Source: Babesia bovis T2Bo (Eukaryota; Apicomplexa; Aconoidasida; Piroplasmida; Babesiidae). Taken from it: DNA of 64,000 nucleotides. Within the stretch, counting starts at the first letter, position 1. Each line of letters opens with the position of its first letter. The stretch is from contig NC_010574.1 of the NCBI RefSeq assembly GCF_000165395.2, positions 372,001-436,000 on the forward strand. Reading direction: 5' to 3'. The notes beneath the pieces were generated by a model, which worked only from the letters and a program-made list of their open reading frames with translations, did not search any database and was not told the DNA's origin. Shown one piece after another: positions 52,565 to 63,123 of this stretch. A program made the position numbers and the translations under genes.

Positions 52565-55500
52565 ATGCACATCGAATCGATTATTCTGGATGGATTTAAG
52601 AGTTATTCCACTCGCACTGTCATTGGTCCTCTTGACCCGCATTTTAATGCTGTCACAGGTCTCAATGGATCCGGTAAGTCCAATGTTCTTGACAGTTTAT
52701 GCTTTTGTTTGGGTATAGCTGACTTGAGTTGTGTACGAGCTAATAAGTTGGATGATTTGATATATAAGCAAGGTCAAGCTGGCATTACTAAGGCCACTGT
52801 GACTGTAGTTCTGAACAACCGTCGTCAGCCTAGTCCTTTACCGGATGCTTATCGCAAGATGCCTGAAGTGACTATAACTCGCCAAATTGCTCTTGGTGGT
52901 CGTAATCGTTACTTTCTTAATGGTCATCCCTCAACACCCAAGGCCATTGCTGAGTTCTTCCAGTGTGCTCGTATGAATGTGAACAATCCTCGTTTTTTGA
53001 TTATGCAGGGTCGTGTTACTAAAGTGGTGAATATGAAGCCAAAGGAGCTGCTAGCATTAATTGAGGAGGCATCGGGTACTCGCATTTATGAAAGTAAGCG
53101 TGCTGCTGCTATGCGTCTTATTGAGCGCAAGAACCAGAAGTTAGAGGAGATTGGAAAGATACTACGTGAGGAGATAGAGCCCCAAACGTTACGTTTGAAG
53201 CAGGACTGTGAGGATTATTTACGTTGGAGCAACATTCAGGATGAGGTTTCAAGGCTTGAGCGTTTTGACGTGGCTCACCGTTACTGGGTTGCTAAGGAGC
53301 GTGTTGAACATTGCATGAATCATGAAGAGGGTGTAGTTGCTGAGAAGACTGCTATTCAACAGGATTTACAGTCTCTCGAGGAACGTATAAGCCTGCTGGA
53401 GTCGCAATTTAATGAGCGTCGTCGTCAATTAGAAGTGGGTAATGGACCTGTTGCTGACGCTCAGCGCAACCGTGATGCCATAGCATCTGAGATCGGTGAA
53501 ATGGAATCTGAATTAACGTTATTGCATCGTGACCTAGAGGAGTTACAGAGCTGCACTAATGATATACGTATAGAGATCGACAATGCCACTCGGGAGCTTA
53601 ATGAGCGTGTTGAATCTTCTAAAACTGATGCCGATAAGGTCAAGAGTTTGACTGATAAGTTAAAGCGAAGTAAGCTCGAGGTTACTGAGCTTGAGACTGC
53701 CTTGGGTCTGGCTACATCAGCGCCTGGTGGTCACAACGACACTGGCGGTGGTTCTCGTCAACATCAGTTAAAGGACATGAAATCTGAGTTATCACGTCTT
53801 GAGGCTGAGGAAATTGCTTTATCTAATTTTATAAGTCACAGTGAAGTTGAGATTGCAGAACAACGACGTGTTGCTTCTAGTATGGACTCTGAGATGCGTG
53901 AGTTTGAACGTAGACGCCATGAAGCAGAATCACATCGTGACGGTATATACCGTCGTCTGGAGGAGGCCAAATCATCACTAGATTCGTTAGGTGGTATAGA
54001 GGTAGTTTCCAGTTTAGAACGTCGATTACGTGAAGTTCGTGATAAGCGTGACCGCACCGCGGAGAGTGCTAGTGTCTTGGAGGCTGATTTGAACCGTTCA
54101 CGAACACGCGTTAGGGTACCTGACCATTTAGGTCAAATGTCGTCATCTGATTTAACAGCTCCATATTATGGCCAAGCTTTTGAACTTGTTCATCTAAGGC
54201 CTGAAGTGCAAGACCAGGTTGCGTTACCTGTGCATGTTTTATTTGGATATAAGCTATCGTATTTAATTGCTCGTGACAAAGAATGCGCCAAAGTTATTTT
54301 TGAGCATAACGGTTTAGCTCGAAGTAGCAGAAAGGTTACGGTATTACCTTTGAACGATGCTGTTGTAGGCCGTGTTGTTTCTGATGCTGATGTCCAACAT
54401 TGCCGTAGGTTGGTTGATGTTGACCCTAATGACTCTAGTGCGGTATCTTGTTACACTGATGTTTTAGAATTCGATCCTAAATTTTCGAAATTAGCAAAGT
54501 ACCTTGCTGGTAATTCGTTAATTTGCAATTCAAGTCAAATTGCTCGTAAGATAGCTTACCAGAAGGACAGGTCACGTGCTTATCCAACGGCTACTTTACA
54601 AGGGGACAAGTTTGATGTTGGAGGCTCGATGTCTGGTGGGTCTAACAAGGGCATGCATATGGTTTTGTTGGTTGCTAGTCGATTACGCAATGCACAGCTG
54701 GAGCTAACAGCTTTGAGCACCGAGTACAACGAATTAGAATCACAATTGCAATCTGCTCGTAAGGTCGTTAGTGCCTACGACGAGTTGACTAAGGAGTTAC
54801 AGATTTGCGAGAGTAACCTTCTCAGCATAGAGCAGCGTTTCAATAGTTTTGGGGCCACTGCTGCTATGCGCAAGATTGACGACCTCAAGGCATCTATCGC
54901 AGAGCGACGTGCTCAGATATTGGATATCCAGCAGCAGCGTGCTGATTTGGGTGCTAAGATTGCCCAGGTGGAATCTGACCTGGTCGAATGGGAGCGCGAC
55001 CGTGGCAAGAAGGAGACAGAGGCTAAGCACCGCTTGAAACAGCTTAAACTAGATATTAAGCGTGATTCTGGTGAATTGGATCGTATGAATCAGGCGATGT
55101 CAACAATTCAGCTGGAGCAGGACAACTTGCAACGCCGTGTGGCTAATGCCAAGGACGAGCTTGTGTCCAAGGAGGCCACTACAAAAAATTTGTTATCCAA
55201 GCTAGATAACCTTAAAGAAAGGATTTCAGCACGTAAAAACGATTTAACTCATAGTGATGCACGATTAACTGAGTTAACACGTCAATTATGTGTTTCTCAG
55301 GACGAATTAGGACGTATGCAGCATGAGTTGGAGTCTGCAGGGCAAAGCAAAAGTCAAATGAACCTACGTCTCAAGAAGTTGGAGTACACTTTACTAGAGG
55401 TGACTAAAGAATATGAGGAAGCTAGGGTTGTGTCTGACCGTCTTCTTCGTGATAATCCTTGGATTACAGCCGAGGAGCCAAATTTTAATCGCAAGGGCTC

Positions 55501-56206
55501 AACCTTTGATTTTAGCAGCGTTAAATTGGATACCGTAACAAAACGGTTGTCTGAATTGCAACAGTTGCGTCAAGACTTGTCCCGTAGGGTAAACCGTAAG
55601 GCACAGCAGTTGTATGAGAAGATGGAATTTGAGTATAATGACCTCGTAGCAAAGACTAAGAAGGTTGAAGCTGACCGCGATAAGATCCACAGTGTAATTG
55701 CTGACTTGGATGTTAAGAAGCATGAGAATATCAATGTTATTTTCCGTACGGTTAACCGTTTTTTCTCTGACATATTCCACGTTCTTCTGTCAAATGCTGA
55801 GGCAAAGTTGGTACCTGTGAATGGTGACATTACTAACGGGATTGAGATGAAGATAGGTTTCAACGGTGCTTGGAAGAATTCACTGTCTGAGCTTTCTGGT
55901 GGCCAACGATCACTACTTGCTTTGGCACTCATTCTTGCGATGCTCAAGGTACGTCCCGCTCCCATTTACATTCTTGATGAGGTTGACGCCGCTCTTGATC
56001 TTAGCCACACGCAAAACATTGGTAAAATGATAAAGACACAGTTTCCCAATTCTCAGTTTCTTATTGTTAGTTTGAAGGAGGGTATGTTTTCTAATGCTAA
56101 CGTCCTGTTTAAAACTCGTTTCGTTGATGGTTACTCTACGATTATGCGTCATGCTTTGTCTGACAAGCAGGGCAATAAGAAGCAGAAGGAGGGTAATGCT
56201 CTATAG
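52565..56206 (+). CDS. SMC2: Condensin subunit SMC2
   Basis: ATPase core of condensin, needed for mitotic chromosome compaction. A single 3.6-kb exon encodes 1213 residues, a typical length. Walker A GLNGSGKSN lies at 32-40, the Q-loop and SMC2-type sequence NNPRFLIMQGRVTKVVNMKP near 135-160, and EEASGTRIYE after it. Long coiled-coil arms (about 170-500 and 680-1030) flank the hinge (about 510-670: VQDQVALPVHVLFGYKLSYL, GSMSGGSNKG). The C-terminal head has the signature LSGGQ at 1110-1114, Walker B YILDEVDAALD from 1135 and the D-loop. MHIESIILDGFKSYSTRTVI at the start and NVNNPRFLIMQGRVTKV distinguish SMC2 from SMC1, 3 and 4. Confidence 0.97.
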   Translation: MHIESIILDGFKSYSTRTVIGPLDPHFNAVTGLNGSGKSNVLDSLCFCLGIADLSCVRANKLDDLIYKQGQAGITKATVTVVLNNRRQPSPLPDAYRKMPEVTITRQIALGGRNRYFLNGHPSTPKAIAEFFQCARMNVNNPRFLIMQGRVTKVVNMKPKELLALIEEASGTRIYESKRAAAMRLIERKNQKLEEIGKILREEIEPQTLRLKQDCEDYLRWSNIQDEVSRLERFDVAHRYWVAKERVEHCMNHEEGVVAEKTAIQQDLQSLEERISLLESQFNERRRQLEVGNGPVADAQRNRDAIASEIGEMESELTLLHRDLEELQSCTNDIRIEIDNATRELNERVESSKTDADKVKSLTDKLKRSKLEVTELETALGLATSAPGGHNDTGGGSRQHQLKDMKSELSRLEAEEIALSNFISHSEVEIAEQRRVASSMDSEMREFERRRHEAESHRDGIYRRLEEAKSSLDSLGGIEVVSSLERRLREVRDKRDRTAESASVLEADLNRSRTRVRVPDHLGQMSSSDLTAPYYGQAFELVHLRPEVQDQVALPVHVLFGYKLSYLIARDKECAKVIFEHNGLARSSRKVTVLPLNDAVVGRVVSDADVQHCRRLVDVDPNDSSAVSCYTDVLEFDPKFSKLAKYLAGNSLICNSSQIARKIAYQKDRSRAYPTATLQGDKFDVGGSMSGGSNKGMHMVLLVASRLRNAQLELTALSTEYNELESQLQSARKVVSAYDELTKELQICESNLLSIEQRFNSFGATAAMRKIDDLKASIAERRAQILDIQQQRADLGAKIAQVESDLVEWERDRGKKETEAKHRLKQLKLDIKRDSGELDRMNQAMSTIQLEQDNLQRRVANAKDELVSKEATTKNLLSKLDNLKERISARKNDLTHSDARLTELTRQLCVSQDELGRMQHELESAGQSKSQMNLRLKKLEYTLLEVTKEYEEARVVSDRLLRDNPWITAEEPNFNRKGSTFDFSSVKLDTVTKRLSELQQLRQDLSRRVNRKAQQLYEKMEFEYNDLVAKTKKVEADRDKIHSVIADLDVKKHENINVIFRTVNRFFSDIFHVLLSNAEAKLVPVNGDITNGIEMKIGFNGAWKNSLSELSGGQRSLLALALILAMLKVRPAPIYILDEVDAALDLSHTQNIGKMIKTQFPNSQFLIVSLKEGMFSNANVLFKTRFVDGYSTIMRHALSDKQGNKKQKEGNAL

Positions 56207-56458
56207 ATTGGTGTTCAACTGTGGTACAAGCTACTGAAAATAGACGCTAGATATTGCCTTGCAATAATTGCATACACGTTCTATGCGTTGACACTGCCAT
56301 CCGGGGATCGCCACTTGGTATTCAGCTACTATTGTTACAATTTACACTAATGTTAACTCTGTTACTCGTAAAATGGTTATGGTACTAATTCCTTCTCTGT
56401 AGTTGCAGTTCTTATTACAATGTTTGTGCCATGCGCACAGTTTGTGTAGCACATGACA

Positions 56459-59400
56459 TCATATATTCATACGTGAGCGGCTGCTAAGCCTTTCGAACTT
56501 CATGGTTAAATCTTTGACCCTTGGACTATGTGCGGAGGGTATTGAGGTCACTGGCAGGTTTTCTAGGTTATTGTCCAACATGTTGTACATGTCAACAGCT
56601 CGCGATTGACTTCGAGCTGACGACTCCGACGAGCCGAAATCGCGAGTATCAGCGATATCGTACATGGATGCTACTTGGTTGCTCACGACCTGTGGTTCAT
56701 GGTTTCGCCTCAGGATGCAATTCTTACTGGATACAGGGCTATCTGGAGGTGAAGGGGTCCTATACGGCGATGGTGCAGGTGTTCCCGATGCTTGACTCAA
56801 GGTCACGAAGTTGCCAAATTGGTCAACCATATGTGTTGTGTTTTTAGGTATGCCGTATGCATGCCTATATGCCGCACGTTCTGTTACACATCGCCTGTAA
56901 TTTGCGTATTCCACAGCCTCATCCACCGATCCTGGTATACTACCTTGCCTTTCTGTTAGTACATTATAGAGCTTAACCATTTTGAATGCTGCGGGCACGA
57001 TATACTTGGAGTATGCCTTGGTGCAAGGGCCTCCAGCAAACCTTAGTTCTCGTGTCAGCAAATCTACACAGAGGTACTCCCTTGTTGCTGAGTTCACTAT
57101 ATGAACCAGGCTGCTGAATCTCTTGGAACTAGTTTGCTTGGTTTCGGGTGATGGCGATGTGTCCAAAATGAACGTAAACTTTGGATTATTTTGTAAATCA
57201 GTTTTGCGCAATTCGCGCGTTTCCTCTATACAGAACAGTTGTTCATGTTGTCCGTTTAACATGGTACTCACATTAGAGTTAGATGGGAAGCCATCTCCCA
57301 CCATGATTGTACTATCTGCGCCATTAACGAGTGAGTACATGTACTTGATATGTACGCTTGGTGGTATCATATCACGATCCACTTCGGGTACATTTGTTTT
57401 CTGCGACGACGGCTCCTCTGATCTCCAGTACAAACCTACATATTCAGCAATAGAGTTGACTAGTCCATAGACGTAATCAATTCCATATGAGTTGTTATCC
57501 AGTCCTAGATAACTCAATACCGAGTGCTCTTGGTCCTTGTTAGGCTTTACCAGTGATACCTTAAAGAGTCCGACATTGCTAGTCAGGACTACCTTCCCGC
57601 TATATGTGCTTTGCATTGTGCATACGTCCATATACAACGGTATGGTGGAACGCACGCCGGGTGTTGCCAATCTGAATGCATACAGCTTCGAACCACAATT
57701 CAGCAACCTCTCCATGGTTTGCATGTTACAGGGTATGCCGCGCGGTATGTCAGTAGCTGTGTGAAGATCATTTCTAGGTGAGGTCTGCTCATCCGAGGAC
57801 ACGCAAATGCTGACCTGCGGACTTGTATCTCGTTTCATAAGGTGTTTGTGGTTTATTTCGGTAGCTGACCTATAATAAATTGGTGGCGGTGGCGATTTGA
57901 GATTTGAATGCTTATTAATGAATTCACCTTCGGCATCCCCTTGTCCCAGTGAGTCGTTAGTAGCACTTTCATCGAACCTAACTGACTTTATCCCCGAATT
58001 CAGTCTTATATTGGCGGCTATCCGTTCGTTAGCCACTCGGAATGCTTCCTTTTGATTCCATATATCTACAAGCTTGCGTTCAAGTTCTTCATTCTTTTGT
58101 TGATAATGGTCAACTTCTTTTGATAGCTGACCAGTTAGTACATTTGTACCTTCCGGTACATCATTACTTACTACATAAGGCGCTTCAGCGCCCATATTAT
58201 CTTGGGATAGCATGTGTTTAATCACGCTTCCACGATCAGGTGACGGTTCCGGCGAGAAGTTACTACTTGACCCTGAGGACTCATGCACCAGATCATTTAA
58301 CGGTCCCCTGGGATCAACCAACCCAGATTCTACGGCACCACTTTGTATGTTATTAGCCATGCCGCTATCACCCTCTCCAATGTCGATGTACATCCCATCT
58401 TGGTCTGTAGCGTTAACTATGGACATTGTGGGCGGAGTTGTGTCCCCTCTCAATGATGAGTGACGTGAAACATCAATGTGCAGTCTGGGAGTGCCAACCT
58501 GTTCTGGCGAGCTGTTGGTAGTTGGTGGGAAGATACGGTCACCGGTAATAGGCACCTCCCTTGGTGTGGGTATCCTGGAGCGTGTTTGCCCTTGCGTCAT
58601 TCCTTGCAATTGACTATTCATGGCATATTGCAGTCCACTTGCTGTAGTGCTGCCGGCAGGTCCATCAATCATTGTACCTTCCATCGGGTGTCCTGGCCGG
58701 TTAGTTTCCATGACTCCCATTAGCCCAACGCCACGCGGTGAGATCGAAACGGATGATATCGATTCTTGAAGAACAGTCTCATCGGTTAGCGTCCGTTCAT
58801 GGCGTACAGTTACATTAGTTGTGTATGTAGGCATACGTGTAGTTGGTTCTCCGCTAAGTACACTTTCCTGTAGGCTCGGCGTAGCACTCAACACAGTAAC
58901 AGGAGTGGGATTTACCACACTTTCACAGGGTTGACGTGGCGTCGTCCTCTGACTTCGCGTTGCTCCCTGACGACTTGAACTATCTGTGACCACGGAATCC
59001 TGTCGTGCAGTGGCAACCATATTGATCGTGTCACTGGCTTCCTGTACAGTGATTGTTACCATAGTCTCGGTGTCGTTAAAAGAACCAGATGGCTGTGGAG
59101 TTTCATTTCGAGGGATTTCACTTGAAACGGCACCAGACACGTTGCCATTTGGTGGTCCTACAGTCCCGCTTGAGGAGAACGATGGATCGTTCACCATGGC
59201 TTCAAAGGACTCTCTATTTAATGCGGACAAATTGGTAACGTACGACTGTGATGAAACAACCGATCCCCTATCGGCATCACCATCATAACTTGGAGTTTGC
59301 TCATAATTATCATGGCGACTAACAGAGCGTTCGGACGCCACGGAAATTGACCGTGATTGATATGCCTGGGAACCGTTAGCCAGATCTCCAGCAGGAGCGC

Positions 59401-59773
59401 CACTCGATGATGCAATGATATCACTTTGCACAGATCCAGCTACAGTTTCCCGAGGCGTTAGGTGGGTGTTCCTGGAAGCCACACTTCTTTCAATTGACAA
59501 ACCGGACCCATGCGATGAAGTTTCATCATCGCGCTGCATTACCGGCATAGTCCCGGAAGGCGGTGTGTTGATTGAAGGTGAAGAGATATAGCTCTTTTCG
59601 GACCCTTCAGCGATTTCGTTCATGGTTATACTATTATCCTGATGAACAGGTTCCTTACTGTCATCAGCTTCTATAAAATCTTGCACATCTTCCTGAAGTT
59701 CTTCACTATCTGTCGACAACTGTCGTGCCCTATTCTCTCGTGGATTATCCAGAGATCTATCATTTGAATGCAT
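56459..59773 (-). CDS. Large Ser/Thr-rich protein with C-terminal globular region
   Basis: A 1104-residue single-exon protein. Residues 1-about 640 are low-complexity, rich in Ser, Thr, Gly, Asn and Glu (SSGSSSNFSPEPSPDRGSVI), with many SP/TP sites and a short coiled coil near 555-580 (KEVDHYQQKNEELERKLVDI). Residues about 690-1010 look folded (CGSKLYAFRLATPGVRSTIP, GLDNNSYGIDYVYGLVNSIA, HIVNSATREYLCVDLLTREL). The tail is disordered again. No TM helix, signal peptide or known domain was recognised. Phosphorylated scaffold or regulatory protein is a guess from composition only. Confidence 0.7.
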   Translation of the reverse strand: MHSNDRSLDNPRENRARQLSTDSEELQEDVQDFIEADDSKEPVHQDNSITMNEIAEGSEKSYISSPSINTPPSGTMPVMQRDDETSSHGSGLSIERSVASRNTHLTPRETVAGSVQSDIIASSSGAPAGDLANGSQAYQSRSISVASERSVSRHDNYEQTPSYDGDADRGSVVSSQSYVTNLSALNRESFEAMVNDPSFSSSGTVGPPNGNVSGAVSSEIPRNETPQPSGSFNDTETMVTITVQEASDTINMVATARQDSVVTDSSSRQGATRSQRTTPRQPCESVVNPTPVTVLSATPSLQESVLSGEPTTRMPTYTTNVTVRHERTLTDETVLQESISSVSISPRGVGLMGVMETNRPGHPMEGTMIDGPAGSTTASGLQYAMNSQLQGMTQGQTRSRIPTPREVPITGDRIFPPTTNSSPEQVGTPRLHIDVSRHSSLRGDTTPPTMSIVNATDQDGMYIDIGEGDSGMANNIQSGAVESGLVDPRGPLNDLVHESSGSSSNFSPEPSPDRGSVIKHMLSQDNMGAEAPYVVSNDVPEGTNVLTGQLSKEVDHYQQKNEELERKLVDIWNQKEAFRVANERIAANIRLNSGIKSVRFDESATNDSLGQGDAEGEFINKHSNLKSPPPPIYYRSATEINHKHLMKRDTSPQVSICVSSDEQTSPRNDLHTATDIPRGIPCNMQTMERLLNCGSKLYAFRLATPGVRSTIPLYMDVCTMQSTYSGKVVLTSNVGLFKVSLVKPNKDQEHSVLSYLGLDNNSYGIDYVYGLVNSIAEYVGLYWRSEEPSSQKTNVPEVDRDMIPPSVHIKYMYSLVNGADSTIMVGDGFPSNSNVSTMLNGQHEQLFCIEETRELRKTDLQNNPKFTFILDTSPSPETKQTSSKRFSSLVHIVNSATREYLCVDLLTRELRFAGGPCTKAYSKYIVPAAFKMVKLYNVLTERQGSIPGSVDEAVEYANYRRCVTERAAYRHAYGIPKNTTHMVDQFGNFVTLSQASGTPAPSPYRTPSPPDSPVSSKNCILRRNHEPQVVSNQVASMYDIADTRDFGSSESSARSQSRAVDMYNMLDNNLENLPVTSIPSAHSPRVKDLTMKFERLSSRSRMNI

Positions 59774-60902
59774 TTCCGTTTCTTCCGCTTCGCTGTGTAA
59801 TAATAATGATTGATTTCAGTGTGTCATGCACATGTGTTGGATCAACACACCGGTGTGTGCTACTGCTGACTTATACTAAAGCTAACCTTTCCGATACACT
59901 TGTACATATTTGCGATAGACTTGACACGCTAAAGCGTTGTGATATGTATTCACGGGCACCTTTATTCATTTTGTGTGTTTTTTTTCGCTTGATCAATTTA
60001 CATAGTCATAAAACGGGCTGTTACACCAGAATCGATATACCAGCAACTAAATAAGTATTAAATGCTTACAATTGGTTAAATAGAGTTTAGCTAAGGGTAC
60101 TCATCATGGTTACGTCTACGCTATATGCCTATTAAGCTACGTTTAATTTAGAAGCAGCTGTCACCGTGAAAATAATAATACATTCTTTAATCAGTTTCTT
60201 TCTGATGCCACATTGTAATAGATCACGGAAAGAGTGTAATTAATACAAAAGTTGCTTGCAGCTGTGAAAGTAAACAGTCGACATTTCAGTGCAACCCTGC
60301 TGCTGTCAAGAGACAAATAATGGTATAGATCCGTCATTAGCACAATTAACACGTTGGAAATAAGCTAAATATTGCCTAAAGTCATGGACGCAGGTCAATG
60401 GATTAGACAGCCAAATAAACAGATTGCGTCATCCTCCGACATTATAAGCGCCCAAAGGAAAATTCTTTCATACTGCATAGACAATATAGAAAAGGCAATA
60501 TTTTTCAACGATGGGGTATTAAGGGCCTAGAATTTGGCGGTGTTACCCCAAGAATACGCGTTTTGTTGTGCTGATAATCCCACAATTGCCGTGGCGACAC
60601 CCGGGTTACTAAAGTCACTTGGTATTTTACTTGCTTCAAGTTATCAAGATACGTAAGTTATATATGCTATTTTACAACTTGTTTCCCCTGTGTGTCTCGA
60701 TTTAGTCCATTGGGATGGATGTCGTGTGCGTGTATATTGTCTATGTGGAAGCCGCCGCGTGTGCACGGTAAAATTTTGTGCCCTCGCTTTGTTTTTTGTG
60801 TATTTCTGTTGGATATGCTCTGTTAACTATGTTTTGTATGTGTCTTGTTGGTTATGTGATGTGCATTGGTCGAAACGTGTTATGACATTTCTGCAGCTCA
60901 AG
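59774..60902. promoter_or_regulatory. Intergenic region upstream of histone H2B
   Basis: About 1.1 kb between divergent genes. The segment 60690-60902 is open in frame with H2B but its translation (hydrophobic, Cys/Trp-rich) is unlike any histone extension, so I treat it as 5' UTR. A TTCTGCAG just before the ATG resembles a splice acceptor, so a 5' UTR intron is possible. No small RNA was identified. Confidence 0.45.
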
Positions 60903-61223
60903 ATGGTGGCTAAGAAGATTGAAAAGAAAGTGAAGAAGAAGGTCCGTTCGGAAACCTACGGTACCTACATCTTCAAGGTGCTTAAGCAAGTACACCCAGA
61001 CACCGGTATTAGCAAGAAGTCCATGATGATCATGAACTCCTTCATTACCGACACCTTCGACAAGATTGCTAGCGAGGCCAGCAAGCTTTGCAAGTACAAC
61101 AAGAAGGAGACTCTTAGCTCCCGTGAGGTCCAAACTGCTGTCAGGTTGGTTCTTCCAGGAGAATTGTCTAAACACGCCGTGTCTGAGGGTACCAAGGCAG
61201 TGACCAAGTTCACTGGAAAGTAA
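60903..61223 (+). CDS. H2B: Histone H2B
   Basis: Core histone of 106 residues starting at the ATG at 60903 ([20 protein letters not shown]). The histone fold is intact: [86 protein letters not shown]. The N-terminal tail is very short compared with animals, as in other apicomplexan canonical H2B. The C-terminal Lys near the end, the usual ubiquitination site, is present ([11 protein letters not shown]). Its GC-rich, strongly biased codons differ from neighbours, consistent with high expression. The variant H2B.Z is the alternative, but the short tail argues for the canonical form. An upstream ATG at 60882 (MTFLQLK) is less likely. Confidence 0.95.
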   Translation: MVAKKIEKKVKKKVRSETYGTYIFKVLKQVHPDTGISKKSMMIMNSFITDTFDKIASEASKLCKYNKKETLSSREVQTAVRLVLPGELSKHAVSEGTKAVTKFTGK

Positions 61224-62088
61224 ATCCGGTAACAACTTTGTCGCACTCCACTAAGGCGAGTATTGTTATGCTAATATCAGGCTTCACTAGAAGCCGCTAC
61301 TAATTGAATTTTGTCTAATATCTGTTACTATTTTTTTACAATATCTTTTGTAAAGCGCAATAGTTTTGGTCACTTGAATTATTGCCGCAATATCTGACAG
61401 CGTCAGTGACCCAGTCGGTATAGTCCCATGAAGCCACTAGAACTAAACAATGCAATGAGATCTGGAATATGACAACAGTGTAATATTGCTGACAAATGGC
61501 AACACTAGGGCTATCACGCCTTGCAGTGACTGACATATAAAAGTAACAATAACTCCATGACACTAAACATTCAAATTAAAGCGATACAAACGAGATATGA
61601 TTACTAAATTGTCAGACTGGCCATACCATGTTACCGTAACTAAAGGTGAAGGGTAACGCGGAATATGTGGACAGACCACAATCGTTGGATTATAACAACA
61701 AAAAGAAGCTTTAGCTATGTTTTAATAACTAGTAAATGTGTATTTGACATGAAGACAACAAAAGTAGTACATCTTCGCGATACATCTTCTGGGTTATAGT
61801 GTTATATTCTACGCCGTCACATGCCAATCTGTCGAAGAGCCGGCAGGGTGCACTCTCGCGATATCGTGTAAAACGGTAGTATCGCGCCTTTTATACATCC
61901 GCACGCATTAAAACTGTTTTTTTATTTTTAAATAGTGCACATAGACTTTCGTGTGCCGAAAGGGTAACACATTGTGCACAGACTGGAAGACTTCTTCGTG
62001 TTGAGGTCTTTGACCGTGCACATCTTGTGGTAATTGTTTTAATCGCGAATCTATTCAGGTACTAAATGCACACGATATATGCTTCACG
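61224..62088. other. Intergenic region between H2B and a secreted-protein gene
   Basis: About 865 AT-rich nt. At 61857-61863/61880-61886 there is a 7-bp inverted repeat (CGCGATA/TATCGCG) about 200 nt before the secreted-protein ATG. Nothing else was recognised; it probably carries the H2B 3' UTR and the next promoter. Confidence 0.4.
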
Positions 62089-62700
62089 ATGAAGGGCTTT
62101 TTTGTGGTTTGCATTTCCCTTCTTTGCGCTGTGAAGGGCGCCCTTTCTAAGGGAGTCTATACCCCTTTGAGACGTATTTCCGCCGCTGATGCCAGGGCTT
62201 TGATGACTCCTACTTTTAAGCAGGCTACTGCTGAAGACCCAAGCGGCCACTTAATGAACCGTACCCTTGTTGAATGGAAATATGATTACTACAAGCACAT
62301 CAGGCCCATTATTCAGTTCAATCTTTTCGGCGAGTTTTGTGAATTCTCCAAGAAGAGGATGACTGACGTCTCTTTGGTCTTTACCACTGTTGAGACTTGC
62401 TCTGTCAAGGGTTACTACGGTTGCGGTGACCCTACTATCGTTGTCAGCTTGGAGAAGTTCAGCGTTGACAGGGGACAGAGGATGTATAACAAGGTTGTTG
62501 TTGACTCAGTAAAGACTCCTGATATCAACATGATTGGTCACCGTTTCAGGATTAGATTCCCTAATGTCATTAAGGAGGAAAAGATTGACCCTAAGCAGTT
62601 TAACGTCAGGATTGAGGGACAATACTACTGCTCCTACAAGTTTATTGTTGAGCTTGAGGAACCTAACAGCTACTTTGACGCTGTGCCTGCCGCTACATAA
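62089..62700 (+). CDS. Secreted protein of unknown function
   Basis: A 203-residue single-exon protein with a clear signal peptide (MKGFFVVCISLLCAVKGALS, cleavage near residue 17-20). The mature part has an Arg/Ala-rich start and then a compact, probably beta-rich domain with five cysteines in or near it (FGEFCEFSKKRM, VETCSVKGYYGCGDPTIVVS, EGQYYCSYKFIVELEE). No TM helix or GPI signal is seen. Codon use is strongly biased like the adjacent H2B, suggesting high expression. I infer a secretory organelle or host-directed protein; I do not recognise the family, and no homologue could be checked. Confidence 0.75.
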   Translation: MKGFFVVCISLLCAVKGALSKGVYTPLRRISAADARALMTPTFKQATAEDPSGHLMNRTLVEWKYDYYKHIRPIIQFNLFGEFCEFSKKRMTDVSLVFTTVETCSVKGYYGCGDPTIVVSLEKFSVDRGQRMYNKVVVDSVKTPDINMIGHRFRIRFPNVIKEEKIDPKQFNVRIEGQYYCSYKFIVELEEPNSYFDAVPAAT

Positions 62701-63123
62701 CTTTCTCACCTTTACGTAGTCCACTAGGATAAATGCTATGAAAATTCCAACAGCATCTCTGGACTTAAAAATAGTCACTAATAAATATAATATTTGATTC
62801 TTTTACAATAATAGTTTGATTTATGTTGCGTCGCAGGATTCGGACACTGTTTCCTTTGGGATCACTTTGTGTCCAACGTGATTTTCATATAAAAAATTTA
62901 TAAATAAATAACTAATAAAATTTATAGCCGCTGCTGTGTATGATTTGGTTACCTGGGTACCTACACAACGTCGGGTGGCCTGGCGGTAATAATGTGTTAT
63001 GTATTATCTGAAAATAACATCTTAATCGCAATATTTTGATAGCATCATTTGCTTACGTGCTCACACCTTTTTTGACACTATTTCGTGCTAGATTCATGCA
63101 AAATACAGCCATATATCGCTAAC
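62701..63123. other. Intergenic region
   Basis: About 420 AT-rich nt between two plus-strand genes, with no recognisable feature apart from T/A-rich tracts. Confidence 0.35.

Noticed and set aside
60690..60902. N-terminal extension of H2B
   Set aside because: The in-frame upstream segment is hydrophobic and Cys/Trp-rich, starts without conservation, and the canonical histone start follows at 60903.
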